A DNA stretch of 64,000 nt from Lentinus brumalis (Eukaryota > Basidiomycota > Agaricomycetes > Polyporales > Polyporaceae), in NCBI GenBank assembly GCA_001792895.1, contig MARA01000016.1, positions 434,001-498,000 on the forward strand, read 5' to 3'. The notes beneath the pieces were generated by a model. That model did not search any database and was not told the DNA's origin. It was given only the letters and a program-made list of their open reading frames with translations. The position numbers and the translations under genes are program-made. Position 1 is the first letter of the stretch, and every line of letters begins with the position of its first letter. This document shows, in pieces, positions 37,766 to 48,135 of this stretch.

Positions 37766-38027
37766 ACTGCAGAATTTCCGCCATTTAGCCGTCCACACTA
37801 CTCGAAGTACGTGTCCGTCTCCTCTGGCCCCAACGCGTTGTAGGCTGACTTCGCCATGCAGAGTGCTGCTCGACGATTCTGACGTGCAGGGTCGCTCAGG
37901 CGGCGGCGGGTATGCGCAGTACGGCATCAAGGAGCATGAGGGCGCGATCGTTGTAGTGCGGCCGGACGTCTAGTACGTGGGTATAGTCCCGTCTTTCGGT
38001 GGCGTGAAGGAAGAACAGCTAGTTTGA
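37766..38027 (+). pseudogene. Relic of phenol 2-monooxygenase C-terminal domain
   Basis: Two exon-like pieces correspond to the end of the enzyme at 20168-22715. The first is FPPFSRPHYSK (compare VPEVFRSHWSK), followed by GT. The second is VLLDDSDVQGRSGGGGYAQY then IKEHEGAIVVVRPDV, an in-frame TAG, and YVGIVPSFGGVKEEQLV. Everything upstream, including both FAD sites, is missing. Truncation plus a stop at the otherwise conserved GYVG position make this a pseudogene. Confidence 0.8.
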
Positions 38028-38242
38028 TCCTTCTACTTACGCCTTCTTAGAGTTGCGGGGTACAGCAGTCCCGGTTGATACATAGAATGCCGCTGGAAAT
38101 GGTAGAACTGAATATATCATGCCGAAGCACTGGCCGCCTTTGGTGTGAGGAGGACAAGACCAATGCTACTCAGTGATACATGTGTTCGTGAAGTAGCGAT
38201 GACAAGCACCGCGAAATCTGTCAGACCTCGCACTTCTCGAAC

Positions 38243-39575
38243 TTATAGAAGATGCTGTGATTTTTGCAGAGCGTCCACGATTTCCTTATGCAGTTCCTCC
38301 ATCACTTCCTGGGTGTTGCATGTATGATCAGTGAGATGTCGAGGGGAGAATAGAACGAAAATCCTGACTGACCGCCGTTGGCTTGATCTCATGCATGAGC
38401 GTGACGCCCAGCCCGGCAAAGATCACGGCATAGTCAACGTCACCGGTCTCTTGCCCCTTCTCGTACCGGTCCTTCAGGAGGTTGACCGGGAGGCCCACTT
38501 TGAAGTCCTCATAAAGCCTGTTCTTGATCGCACGCGCGTTGATGCCCTTGGGCCAACCATCCAACCCCATCGCCACGTCAGTGGCGGACGTCCGCACCGT
38601 CGAGTGCGAATTGGCTGCTAGAAGCACGGGCTTCTGCACCGCAGGCGGCCATGGGCACTCGGGCGTGAGCGTGAAGCGCGTACCCAGGACGACTCCGGCA
38701 GCACCGAGGGTGAGGTAGGCGGCGGCTTGGGTCCCGTTTGCGAGGCCTCCGGCTGCGAGGACGACGGGGGCGTTGTCGCTGGGGAGCGCTGCGAGGACTT
38801 CAGAGACGAGTGTGAAGGTGCTGGGTGCGTGGCCGCCGCCGTGACCTCCAGCTTCGACTCCTGGGAAGGGTGAGCTCTACGTGCGACAGGAACGGGCATA
38901 GTGTGGAGCACGCAGAGAGTTCACGAACCTTGTGCAATGATCACGTCGACCTTCCATACATTCGCCGCAATGAGCGCCTGCTCGGTCGACTGGACTTGAA
39001 CGAAGATGAGCGGCTTGTGCTGAGAGCGCGCGGCTGCCGGTGAGCTGCGGGCATACTGAATCCAGCGGTAGAGGTCGTCGCCGAACGCCAGCCAGAACGC
39101 CGTAACATTGCTGTCGAGGATAGCGTCGATCTTGGCCTTTCCATCAACTTCGTCAGCGTCGAGCAGCCACGCGATCAGGCCGACGCCTATGGGGAGCGGC
39201 TTATCCCCGAGGTCTGGGTAGGTCTTCCGGAGCGAGGCAAGGTCCTCCCGCAGTTGATCAGGCGCGGTAAACGCTGCGGATATGCATCAGTATGTCAAGT
39301 TTCGAAACTCACTGAAAGTTGCACCTGCTCCAAGGAATCCGAAGCCGCCGCCTCGGGTCGCCTCGGCCTGGAGAGCTCGAGTCAGAGAGTGATGCTACCT
39401 TTGTGACACCAAAACTGCAGCTTACCGCGAGCTGAGTGGTCGTAGCGAGGGCCATGGCAGCGCTCACAACAGGGACGGATATCCCTGTGCGATTGTTAGT
39501 ATAGTCCATATGAAAGCCTGCTTGAAGATCGGACATACCGAGAAGACGGGTGAGACTGGTGTTTATGGGCTGCAT
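38243..39575 (-). CDS. Nitronate monooxygenase (2-nitropropane dioxygenase family)
   Basis: FMN-dependent enzyme that oxidises alkyl nitronates, a detoxification reaction, with a TIM-barrel fold. The minus-strand start MQPINTSLTRLLG splices to GISVPVVSAAMALATTTQLA. Then come ATRGGGFGFLGAGATF, KPLPIGVGLIAWLLDADEVD, VTAFWLAFGDDLYRWI, KPLIFVQVQSTEQALIAANV and VDVIIAQ. The next exon begins GVEAGGHGGGHAPSTF with the conserved GGHGG His. It continues VVLAAGGLANGTQAAAYLTL and GAAGVVLGTRFTLTPECPWP (FMN phosphate site), and ends with HKEIVDALQKSQHLL and a TAA at 38243. Five or six introns are implied. Length and motif order fit the family and the gene looks intact. Confidence 0.87.
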
Positions 39576-40357
39576 TTTGACACGACGTCGAGAGTGGGAT
39601 GCGTGATTGTCAACAAGTGCTGGATGTGCGCGTGCGGACCTCCTTTATACTGCCACTACGGCTTAGAGGCGGCGTATGAATGCGCAAGAAGACCGAGCAA
39701 GGCCGCAATTACTGTACATGCTGCTCAGATGACCCGCACTCATTATGCTTGATATGGAATGGAACCTGGAGGCTCATTGATTAGTCAACGGCAACATTTC
39801 ACTATAGCCGGCGTCCTCCACAGCCCCCAGATAAAAATCGTACTTGATCCGGAACGCCTAGGACGTCCGGAAGCACAGGCACTCAACAGGAACTTGCAGC
39901 GTCTTCGACCTTACAGAGGTCTAACAAATGCACGTCGGGTTTCTGCGGAGCTACCCAAGTTGAAGTTCGCGAGCTTGAGTTGATACTTCTCTGTCGTGTA
40001 CCTTTGTCACATCTGAAAGGACATAGAGAGATATACACGTTGATCAGTGTGAAGACTTAGCGGAGGTGGCAGACGGAAGCACTTAAGTCTTCTTTCGGGC
40101 TCATAAGGGCTGTACGTGCGCCGCTCCGAGTCGCCCGGGTTGTAAGGTAGCGCTGGGACAAACAGGTTCTGTCTGGCCTCGGTCTCGGGGATCGGTATGC
40201 TCGGCATTGCAAGTACTGACCTAGGATCGAAAGTTTTTAGTACGACTATTACAAGTGTCAAGTGTCAAGAACTTATACTGACGACAACCAACTCATATAT
40301 CAATGGACGAAACGCTGGCAAGAGACTCATCACAAATGCCAACCATAGGCTCTCTCA
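39576..40357. other. Intergenic, no gene recognised
   Basis: About 780 bp between the nitronate monooxygenase start and the F-box gene 3' end. Short plus-strand ORFs (39510-39752, 39759-39983) show no family resemblance. No tRNA or repeat was seen. Confidence 0.4.
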
Positions 40358-42020
40358 TCATTCCGCATATACGAGCGTACGCGATCCGAGTCCGTCGCCC
40401 GCCGTGCCAAGTGTCGCAACACGGCGCCCAGGATGGCGCGGCCTCGCAATGGAGATCTCCATTTCTCGCAACGATGGCATATCGTTTACGAGCCTCACGG
40501 CGAACTCCTTGAGAGCGAACATTTCGGCCATCAGCTCTAAGCCTGTCAGAGGCGGGGGAGGCTTGCCAATAAGGCGGTCGTAGCCTGAGTAGCCATGGCT
40601 CACTGTCGATACCGTGAGTTTCAGTTGGTGCAGCGGAAGCCGCCGAGTAGCTGCGGCGAGATTCTCCTGGGGTCGAAAAGTCAATGTCAGAAGGACGCAG
40701 CCTGAAGTGATAGGCTTCGGTACGTACCATGAGCTGAGCGAAGCTTTCGCCCTCCTTGAAGCTCCTCAACTCGCACCCGAACTCGACCGCAAGAGTCTCT
40801 AGGCGCGACCAGGCCGGACTGTGCCCCTCGAGTAAGCCAGCGCACAAGTACTCGATACCGTCGAAGGTGTCGTTCACCGTCGTCCTATATTCTAGATGCC
40901 TGGGACGCGCATGGGACAATACTTGCGACAGGCCAGGCAAATAGCCGTTGTTATCGGATGGAGGGTCGTGCAGGGCAAGTCGAGTGATTGGGCAGAGCAA
41001 CCCGTAGAGGTAGTAGAAGTCGAACAACGGGCCCTCAAACCCCTGGATACGCTGCCACGTGCAGCCGCCGACCGTGGACCTAGGATGAAGCTGTTGAGAG
41101 ACGTTCCGCTCGCGGTGGCGGCAGAAGCGCTCTGCGTTCTCCTGGTATTCCATATATGCCTCCTCGAAGTTCAACGTGTACGATGAGATGTGTGCGAGGT
41201 TGGGGAACGCGAGGACATACGGGGCGACGTAGAAAATATTGATATTTTCGACGATGAGACGGCGGAGCTTCGGGAAGGTCTTTCGGGGTGAGAGGTAGTC
41301 TTCAGTGCAGGACCAGAACCCGCACTCAAGCTCCTCCAAGGTGTCCGTGAAGTTCTCCAAGAGGATCGTGGGGTGATACAGCGGCCACTCGTCTTCGTCA
41401 AGGGTGTCCCAGAAGCTTCCGGAGTCTGTCGACCAGGACAACTTTACACTCCGGAGTGGTGCATGAAGCATCCGCAGGAGCGTGCACGCGCGCTCTTCTG
41501 CAAATGGAATTGAGAGGTGCTGCAATTGCTTCAACTGCGCCAGGCTATAGAGAAGACTGGGATACGGATCGACGACAACATCCAAAGAGGAGATGGTCAA
41601 CGACGCGAGGCCGGTCATGGAGGGACATATCGCGTGGAACAGCTGTGCGAGTTGTGATGGTAGGCTCCACAGAAGCAGGTGGAGATCCCGGACGTGCTGA
41701 GGGCGAGAGTCGGGATGATTGCTCAGGAACAGTAGGAAAGAATGGAACCCATCCTGGCTGTGTAACCAGATGTGCTTCCGAAGCAAGATTTTCGCCCCTT
41801 CGACGTTGAGGATGCGGCACGTAGATATCAATGCGAACGCCGTCCGACGCGAATCGCATTGAGCTACAACGTTGAGCAGTATGTCGCAGTTGAGTGGCAC
41901 GCTGCGAGAGGTGATTTGGTCTAGGAGACGGCGCGGTTGAGCAGAGAATGGTAAGTAAACGAGTTTCGGGGAGCATGCGCATTGCGTACCTGCGTCGGGA
42001 GTAGTACCAGTCATGGTCAC
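40358..42020 (-). CDS. F-box-like/LRR protein, copy 1
   Basis: Minus-strand gene with one recognisable intron. The N-terminal F-box-like segment is LNCDILLNVVAQCDSRRTAF then LISTCRILNVEGAKILLRK. It is followed by leucine-rich repeat-like stretches (LSNHPDSRPQHVRDLHLLL, LAQLKQLQHLSIPFAEERAC, LRMLHAPLRSVKLSWSTDSG, HPTILLENFTDTLEELECGF). After FAQLM a GTACGT donor and an acceptor about 65 bases on join ENLAAATRRLPLHQLKLTVS and a C-terminus ending LVYAE at 40358. Such proteins usually recruit substrates to SCF ubiquitin ligases; the target is unknown. It is paralogous to the gene at 43066-44554, with the intron at the same place. An unspliced reading gives a longer, unlikely C-terminus. Confidence 0.75.
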
Positions 42021-43065
42021 CTACTACGTACACCCTCGCAGATCGCTGGATGATCGCTGGCTGCCCACGACGGAGCCCGTGAAGTTTTAAACGAGTGACC
42101 AACTTCTAGAGCCCCAGCTCTCGGCGAAAACTGTCGCATTTATAAGCTTCGGTTGCCCCAGCAAACACCGTTTTGGCCCCATCCGAAGGGCTGGATGCAC
42201 ATCAATACGTACTGTTTATACTTCGATGACGCCCGAACCCCAAGCTGCCAGCGGCTTGGAAAGAGGTCATCGCGTCCGACGCGTCCGCGAAGAGCGAGGG
42301 GCAACGTGGAAGGCGAGCGCAATGCGCACATCTCGTCAACGGGCTTTGAGGTTGGAGTAGGCGACCGAAAGCATGATGGCATTGAGCTTACCTCTGTCCT
42401 CACACTTCTACAGCTCTCCGCGTTCAGGCGGTGTCCTCCTGAGAACCACTTTCCTCTTGACGGTGCTGCGGAGGAGGGCTCTCTACTGCTCGGACATAGG
42501 CCTCGGGTAAGGCACGCCTGTTGAGATCCAAGAGGAACTCCAGTTTTCCTCGACGCGAGCTGGGAACTGCATGCTTGAATCAGGGCCAGAAGCGGTCAAG
42601 ACAGACAAGGAGAAACTCAGGAGAAAGTGGATGATGACTAGTATTCAGCGGGTCGGTCAAGTTCTGGTAGCAGTCCAAGTGACTCGAAGACGGCAGATTA
42701 GAGTTGGTCCTTGGAGTAGAGGAATGAGCAAGCCTGCTTACTTACTGACGCTTACCCGGTCATTGTTCAAGTTAGTTACTCAGTCAGAAAAGACTTTTTA
42801 ACGTGAGACTGAGTAAGTAAGTCCAAAGTAAGTCTGCTCAATTTGTTCCAAGTCCGTACTTCGTCTCGGCGGGCGGGCCAGTGCACGTCCCCAAGCCTCA
42901 TGTTGACACTTTGCACGCAGGCTCTTAGGCTCCTGTCGTCGTATCATCACTAACTTCAACGCTACGCATGAAATAATCACCCCTTTCCTCCGGCGAGTTC
43001 CAACGCCAGTTAATTACTCCCTGGTACACTCGAACCTGGTCCCTAATTGCCCTAATTGCCGACAT
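42021..43065. other. Spacer between the two F-box genes
   Basis: About 1 kb, containing the promoter of copy 1 and the 3' flank of copy 2. Open frames here have no family resemblance. Runs of GTAAGTAAGT-like sequence occur near 42810-42835. Confidence 0.4.
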
Positions 43066-44554
43066 TTATTGGCAACCAGCAACGACGCCACCGCGACCCA
43101 GTCCACCCCGACCAACGAACGGTGTGACGCTCTGGCATCCCTGCACCGGACCGTTGGAGACCACGACCGTCTCCTGGAGCGAAGGCATTCCATCGACTAG
43201 CCTTCTCGCGAAGGCCACAAGGTCGAATCCTTTGATGATGCGCTCCTCCACCACAAGCTTCAAGACGCGCAACGAGAGGCCCTGAATAGCAGAGGCAAGA
43301 TCCTCCTGCACTCGCTAGTCAGCCACCGAGTCATAGGACACCTGCGGTGTTCATACGCACCATAGCGCCAGGGAAATTGGCGTCCGGTTGGCGGAAAGTG
43401 ATCCGGACGATCAGGGTGGTCAGCCGTGAGCGTGCGGGGGCACTCGCCTTCCGCAGACCAGTCGCCAGAGTTCCGAGGCCATCGAACTCGTACGTGCTGA
43501 CGCCGTTGTCGCCGATGTAGGAGTAGCTCGAGTAATCGAGGTACTCTGGGCACGTATACGACAACATCTCGGCCAAGTATACGAGGATCTTGTCCGAGGA
43601 TTTGAAGACACGCCTGGTGAAGTCGTCTTCGATGATGAGCTGGGGGACGTGACAAGCGAGTCCAAAAGCGTAGAGGTCGACGAGGAACCCGGAGAACTCC
43701 TGGAAGTTCTGCCATGTGCCTCCGCCGACAGACGGAGCAGCTTGCTGGTGAGCGATGTTAAGCTTGTGACTGTCCTGGCGGTCACAGCCGTCCCACGCGT
43801 GCGTCTCGTAGTTTTGTATGTCGTCGACGGAAATGTGCGTCAAATGGGGGAAAGCTTGGATAAACGGGGCGAGGATGAAATGCTCGGCGAACTCAATAAT
43901 GCTAAGACGGCGCAACCTGGGGTACGCCTTGCGGGGTGGAATGTAATCTTCGCAAACGAACCACCCCACGCACGTGAGCTCCTCGAGAGTCTCGGCGAAG
44001 TTGTCGAGGAGGATTGTGGGATGCCACTGGGGCCAATGTGCCTTGTGGATGGTGTGCCAATGCATGGTCGACCAGCGCACCGATATGGTCTTGAGGGGGG
44101 CTCGCAACAGCATCAGCAGCTTGCACACCTCCGTGCCCGCCTCAGATAGGCTAAGGTGGTTCAAGTGCTTGAGCAGTGCCAGACCAACGATCAAATCTGG
44201 ATGCGATGCCATCAACTTCTCTACGTTCGACATCGTGAACGACTTGAGACCGGTCATGAGGGGGCAGACGGAGGAGAGCATGTTCGCAGCCCTCGAAGAA
44301 AGGTCTTCCGTATGCAGTGTGAGCTCTTGCACGTGTTGGGGCCGGATGTCCGAGGGTTCCGCTGGCAGCAGGAAGGTTAGGAGCGAGAGCAGCCGCTCCT
44401 CCGTTGCGACCTCCATTGGTTTGCGAAGCAGATACTTCGTTCCTTCCTTGTAGAGGAAGCGGCAGCTAGACATGACCGCTAGGGCCGTCTCATGAGAATC
44501 GCATTGAGCGACGATGTCCAGCAGGACGTCGTAGTTGAGCCTGAGCGTATCCAT
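43066..44554 (-). CDS. F-box-like/LRR protein, copy 2
   Basis: Paralogue of the neighbouring gene. The start MDTLRLNYDVLLDIVAQCDS continues HETALAVMSSCRFLYKEGTK, an F-box-like opening. LRR-like segments include SDIRPQHVQELTLHTEDLSS, LALLKHLNHLSLSEAGTEVC, LRAPLKTISVRWSTMHWH and HPTILLDNFAETLEELTCVG. The sole intron follows FPGAM (GTGCGT donor, GTGCAG acceptor) and joins EDLASAIQGLSLRVLKLVVE, with a C-terminus ending VVAGCQ at 43066. Intron position, the HPTILL(E/D)NF block and overall length match copy 1, so the pair arose by tandem duplication. Predicted SCF adaptor by family; substrate unknown. Confidence 0.75.
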
Positions 44555-45315
44555 GCTCGCCAGAGCCGATGCCGCAAGATAAGAACCTGACGCTCAGTTG
44601 TCGTTGAGTTCTCGGTATGATGAGAATATTAAGTATCCGTACCTGCGGAGGTAGCCTCTGGTAGGATAGTGATGGTCGAAGTTTGAATGCGGTGACTCCT
44701 ATCACTCCGCGGGTAAAGACTAGGTTACTTACTTCATGTAAGAGCGAGATACTTATCCTCCTATTACTTAGTATACGCGTGCAATCCTGAGACAACGCCA
44801 GGCTGAGCCGATGCTATTAAGTACATGACAACGCAGAACTTCCGAGGATACGCACCTGTGAGTGGAGCAGTGGCCCGATGAGTAGACTGTACGAAGGAGG
44901 TTCCGTGGGGAAGATTGTAAACCTCGAGGGAGACGGATTGTGCGCCCGCGACTCGCTTCTCGACAGGCCGTGACGCGGTGACGAACATAGTCGGCAGAAA
45001 CGGGAACATCAAACCTTGCGGGCGATATTCCTGTCCTGCGCAGCGCGCCTCGTGTGCTCAGTGCACAAGTACACCTTCGGCCTCTCCGTGAGGGAGACAG
45101 ACGGATGTTGAACAATCTCCCGGTTGCAGTAGACGACACAAACGACGGGACTTGGCGAGTGTCGTACCGGAGCAGAGCATGCATTGCGACAGCAGCTTAG
45201 TACACAGCAGAGTATAGCAGACAACAGCACATACACGCGCTGAGCCTCTACAGGTCAGCAATCGCACGATCAGGTTGAAAGCGGCAGAATGGAAAGTTGA
45301 CTTACGCCGACAATA
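44555..45315. other. Intergenic, possible small secreted-protein exons
   Basis: On the minus strand an ORF at 45009-45236 begins MYVLLSAILCCVLSCCRNAC, resembling a signal peptide. A second frame at about 44862-45005 reads MFPFLPTMFVTASRPVEKRV then SLEVYNLPHGTSFVQSTHRA and ends at a CAG|GTGCGT donor. I could not join them in one frame, and neither is recognised. A small secreted protein gene is possible but unproven. Confidence 0.25.
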
Positions 45316-46635
45316 CTATGACATCAGGCGTTTCAACTGGTAAATCCCTTCCCGAGCGACAGCGACGGTGTCGTAGACGACCCGTTCAGACGTAGACTCT
45401 TCTCGGGATCGTAGCCTCCAGCGGAGTATGGACTCGTCCGTACGACTGTATATGCTGTCGAAGATCCGCTCTGCGGCTTCTGCCGTGGGGCGCTGTGCTG
45501 GAACCTTCCACTTCATCATGTTGATGAGCGGCTGAATGACTTCGAGGCCGTGGTATTTCTGTGGTCCAGTTCAGTCGTAAGCCTTGGCCGAGAAATGCAT
45601 AGCCACTCACCGATACGAACTCCTTGTAGTACAGGTTTCCCAAAGCGAACACATCAGCCCGATAAGCGTCATACGGAACGTCCGAGGACAGCTCCGGAAT
45701 CTGCTTATCCCTGCCGGTGCGTCCGAGAACCAGTGTAGACTCCCCCTCCTTGAACAATCTAGAAAGCCCGAAGTCGATGAAGTAGTATCGAACGGGACAG
45801 GTGGTGCGTGATAGAGGGCGGAGCTCGTGTATAGCGTCCATGGAGTAGTCGCGCCGGACTGGATGATGACCATCGGGATATAGAGCTCGGCCATCCATCA
45901 TGACGTTTGCCGCGCCGATATCTCTGCAAATTAAATGAGCATCCTCCAATGGGCCATACGGTATGGAGACGAACCGGTGCGCTACACGTTGTCGATGCAG
46001 GAAGGAGAGACCCTGCATGTTTGTCAGCGTATCTCTAGCAGTGGAGCAGTTAAAGACAGACCTCCAGTGTCTGACGAATAAAGTCCATTACCTCACCAAT
46101 CGTGCAAAACTCGGGGTCATTGAATGGCCGAAGGTACGGCATCACCAGTAAGGATAGCGACGCATCGAAGGGGTCCGTGAAGACATCGAGGACCGGCACA
46201 GCGTGGTTTTCTGGTTCGTGTATCTGGGATAGATACTGAGCAATCGAAATCTCGCGAGTGTCGCTTCGAGTGCTCTTGATGGAAACGACGCGCCCATCCG
46301 TTCGACGAATCGCATCAATGACATGCGGGTTCTGTAGGTGCAATGGAACTCGTCAAAGAAATATTCGAGGAGACCGGTTTGACTTACGATAATGATGATT
46401 GAGTCTTCGCAGAACATCGGGTCGCGGTTCGTTCCGGTCCATGAGGGCTTCCAGTCGGGACGGTAGCGCGGCCGAAGGGTGTAACCACTTCCCTGGAGAA
46501 AGACATAGCGGTCGCGCCAGTACTTTTCCGCATCGAGCAAGTCATAGAACCCGCTATCAGTATCCTTTGCATATCGCTCTGCAGCTTCTGGAGATACAAA
46601 GATGTAGTGAGGAGGACGAGGGGGGTGGGAGTTCA
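45316..46635 (-). CDS. FunK1-like fungal protein kinase
   Basis: Kinase-fold protein of the type expanded in mushroom-forming fungi. Minus-strand exons begin MNSHPPRPPHYIFVSPEAAE, then a segment with PDWKPSWTGTNRDPMFCEDS. Next come HVIDAIRRTDGRVVSIKSTR (the Lys of SIK as the VAIK equivalent), REISIAQYLSQIHEPENHAV and LLVMPYLRPFNDPEF. The catalytic loop is CRDIGAANVMMD (Asp and Asn kept), the metal motif is YYFIDFGLS, and a substrate-recognition segment is VPYDAYRADVFALGNLYYK. The last exon is LINMMKWKVPAQRPTAEAAE through GIYQLKRLMS with a stop at 45316. All catalytic residues are present, so activity is plausible. Targets are unknown. The start at 46635 was chosen because upstream in-frame sequence lacks a plausible N-terminus. 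Confidence 0.75.
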
Positions 46636-46965
46636 TCGGGTAGTTACATGGATGGAAGAGAGACACAAGATCGCGCCGTCGAACCTGGATTCTAAGCGCG
46701 GGTGTCACCTGCTCACGTGGGAACATCAATGATGGGAATACCATGAGCGGACACAGGCTGTGCCAGCAATGTGCCAGCACGAAGGAACATCGATACACGC
46801 TGCACCCTCGTTGCTTGTTTCCCATCTCTGACCATGGCCATACTAAAAGGATGCGAGCGTGTAGGGCAAGAAAAACGGCTGTTCTCTCCTGCCGCCAAGA
46901 TCGACGTCTTCTGACCTCTCCGAACCGCTTCCCTTCCCCCTACCTCTCATCGTGGTGAAAGAGTT
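46636..46965. promoter_or_regulatory. Divergent promoter region
   Basis: 330 bp between two outward-facing genes (kinase on minus, unknown gene on plus), so both promoters must lie here. No specific transcription-factor site is claimed. Confidence 0.4.
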
Positions 46966-48135
46966 ATGTCGAGTTCAGACGACGCAAATTCCAGTTCGAA
47001 CGTCTTCGCCCTCTTTGCCTCGGCCCTCGGCATGGTAACGGTTATACCCATGATTTGGAGTATCATCGAAAGCCAGCTGCCTCCTGCTAAGTTCAAGAAA
47101 CTCGAGCAGGCACTAGTGGATACCGAAACCCTTCTCCAATCGATCATCGAGGAAGGCCTCCAATTCCGGGAGATACCTCACTACGAAAGTTACCTCATAA
47201 AGTGAGCCACTTGCGTGTGTCCTCACTATCCGTCGCTGACAACGGTCTTTTAGTTTCCGCTCCAGTGCGGAGCGGATTCGCGAGGAAACGTACAGAGCCA
47301 CCACGTTCTGGGAGCATGTCTACGCCTGGGTTGACGGCTTGTCGTCTCGGATTGGAGTTCTGTGCAAGCAGATTCATGAGGTTCGTGCGAGTATCTGCGT
47401 GAGTATTCCATGTGAATTCGGATCACTGGCCGCTCACATTATCCTGCGAACCGTATGTAGGAAAGCAGCGCTGAAGCGAGAGCACAGCTGTCGGCCGGAG
47501 ATGAAGTCGTTACACCGGTGCGTCGTGGACTACTAGCCCGGTTGGGTTGTATTCTGCGCCGCATCATTGCCTTCCGTGAGTGTTCTCTTCCATGCTTGCA
47601 GCGCTTCCTCATACCTATACTCCCACCAGTCCTTCCAAAGATCGCCATCACCGAGGTCGTTGAACCTGCAGCGACTTCCGGTGAAGTCAGCAGCCGCCCA
47701 AGACTTGCCGCACCTGCATGCGCGCAAGCAGTGCCACCCGATGACGCACTTGTAACAGCGTCCTCAACGCCTGACCGCAGCAACGAGAACGCAGAACCTC
47801 ATGCCTGCGCGGCACCCACTGCAGGTACGGTGCACGCGAAGAAGCGCAGGCGTCGGATCCTCCAAGCTATCAGCCGTCTGGAACAGGAGATGTCTGCACG
47901 CCGCGTGCGCAATGCCGCACTCAGGATGATCGTGCAGGCTGCCCACCGGCAGCGGTCAACCGTTACCACCGCCCAGTCCCCCAAAAGCCGTCGCACGCGC
48001 AAATCGCGCGCCCTCCTCGTTCCCTGCGGCACTGCCGCACACGTGGTGCGGTCGCAGGCCGACGAGGACGAACCCGACGTCGACTCGTGGGAGGACGAGC
48101 TCGTCGTACCTGTCAAGACCCATGCCATCTTCTAG
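46966..48135 (+). CDS. Unrecognised protein with N-terminal membrane segment
   Basis: Three-exon plus-strand gene. Exon 1 begins MSSSDDANSSSN, followed by a single hydrophobic stretch VFALFASALGMVTVIPMIWS and a helix (KFKKLEQALVDTETLLQSII), ending ESYLIK at a GTGAGC donor. Exon 2 reads RSSAERIREETYRATTFWEH and VYAWVDGLSSRIGVLCKQIH and ends at GTGAGT. Exon 3 reads SAEARAQLSAGDEVVTPVRR and ILRRIIAFRE, then a long disordered part with a basic patch KKRRRRILQAISRLEQEMSA and KSRRTRKSRALLV. An acidic end DEDEPDVDSWEDELVVPVKT finishes at a TAG (48135). It looks like a membrane-anchored coiled-coil protein. I do not recognise a family and propose no function. Confidence 0.6.
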
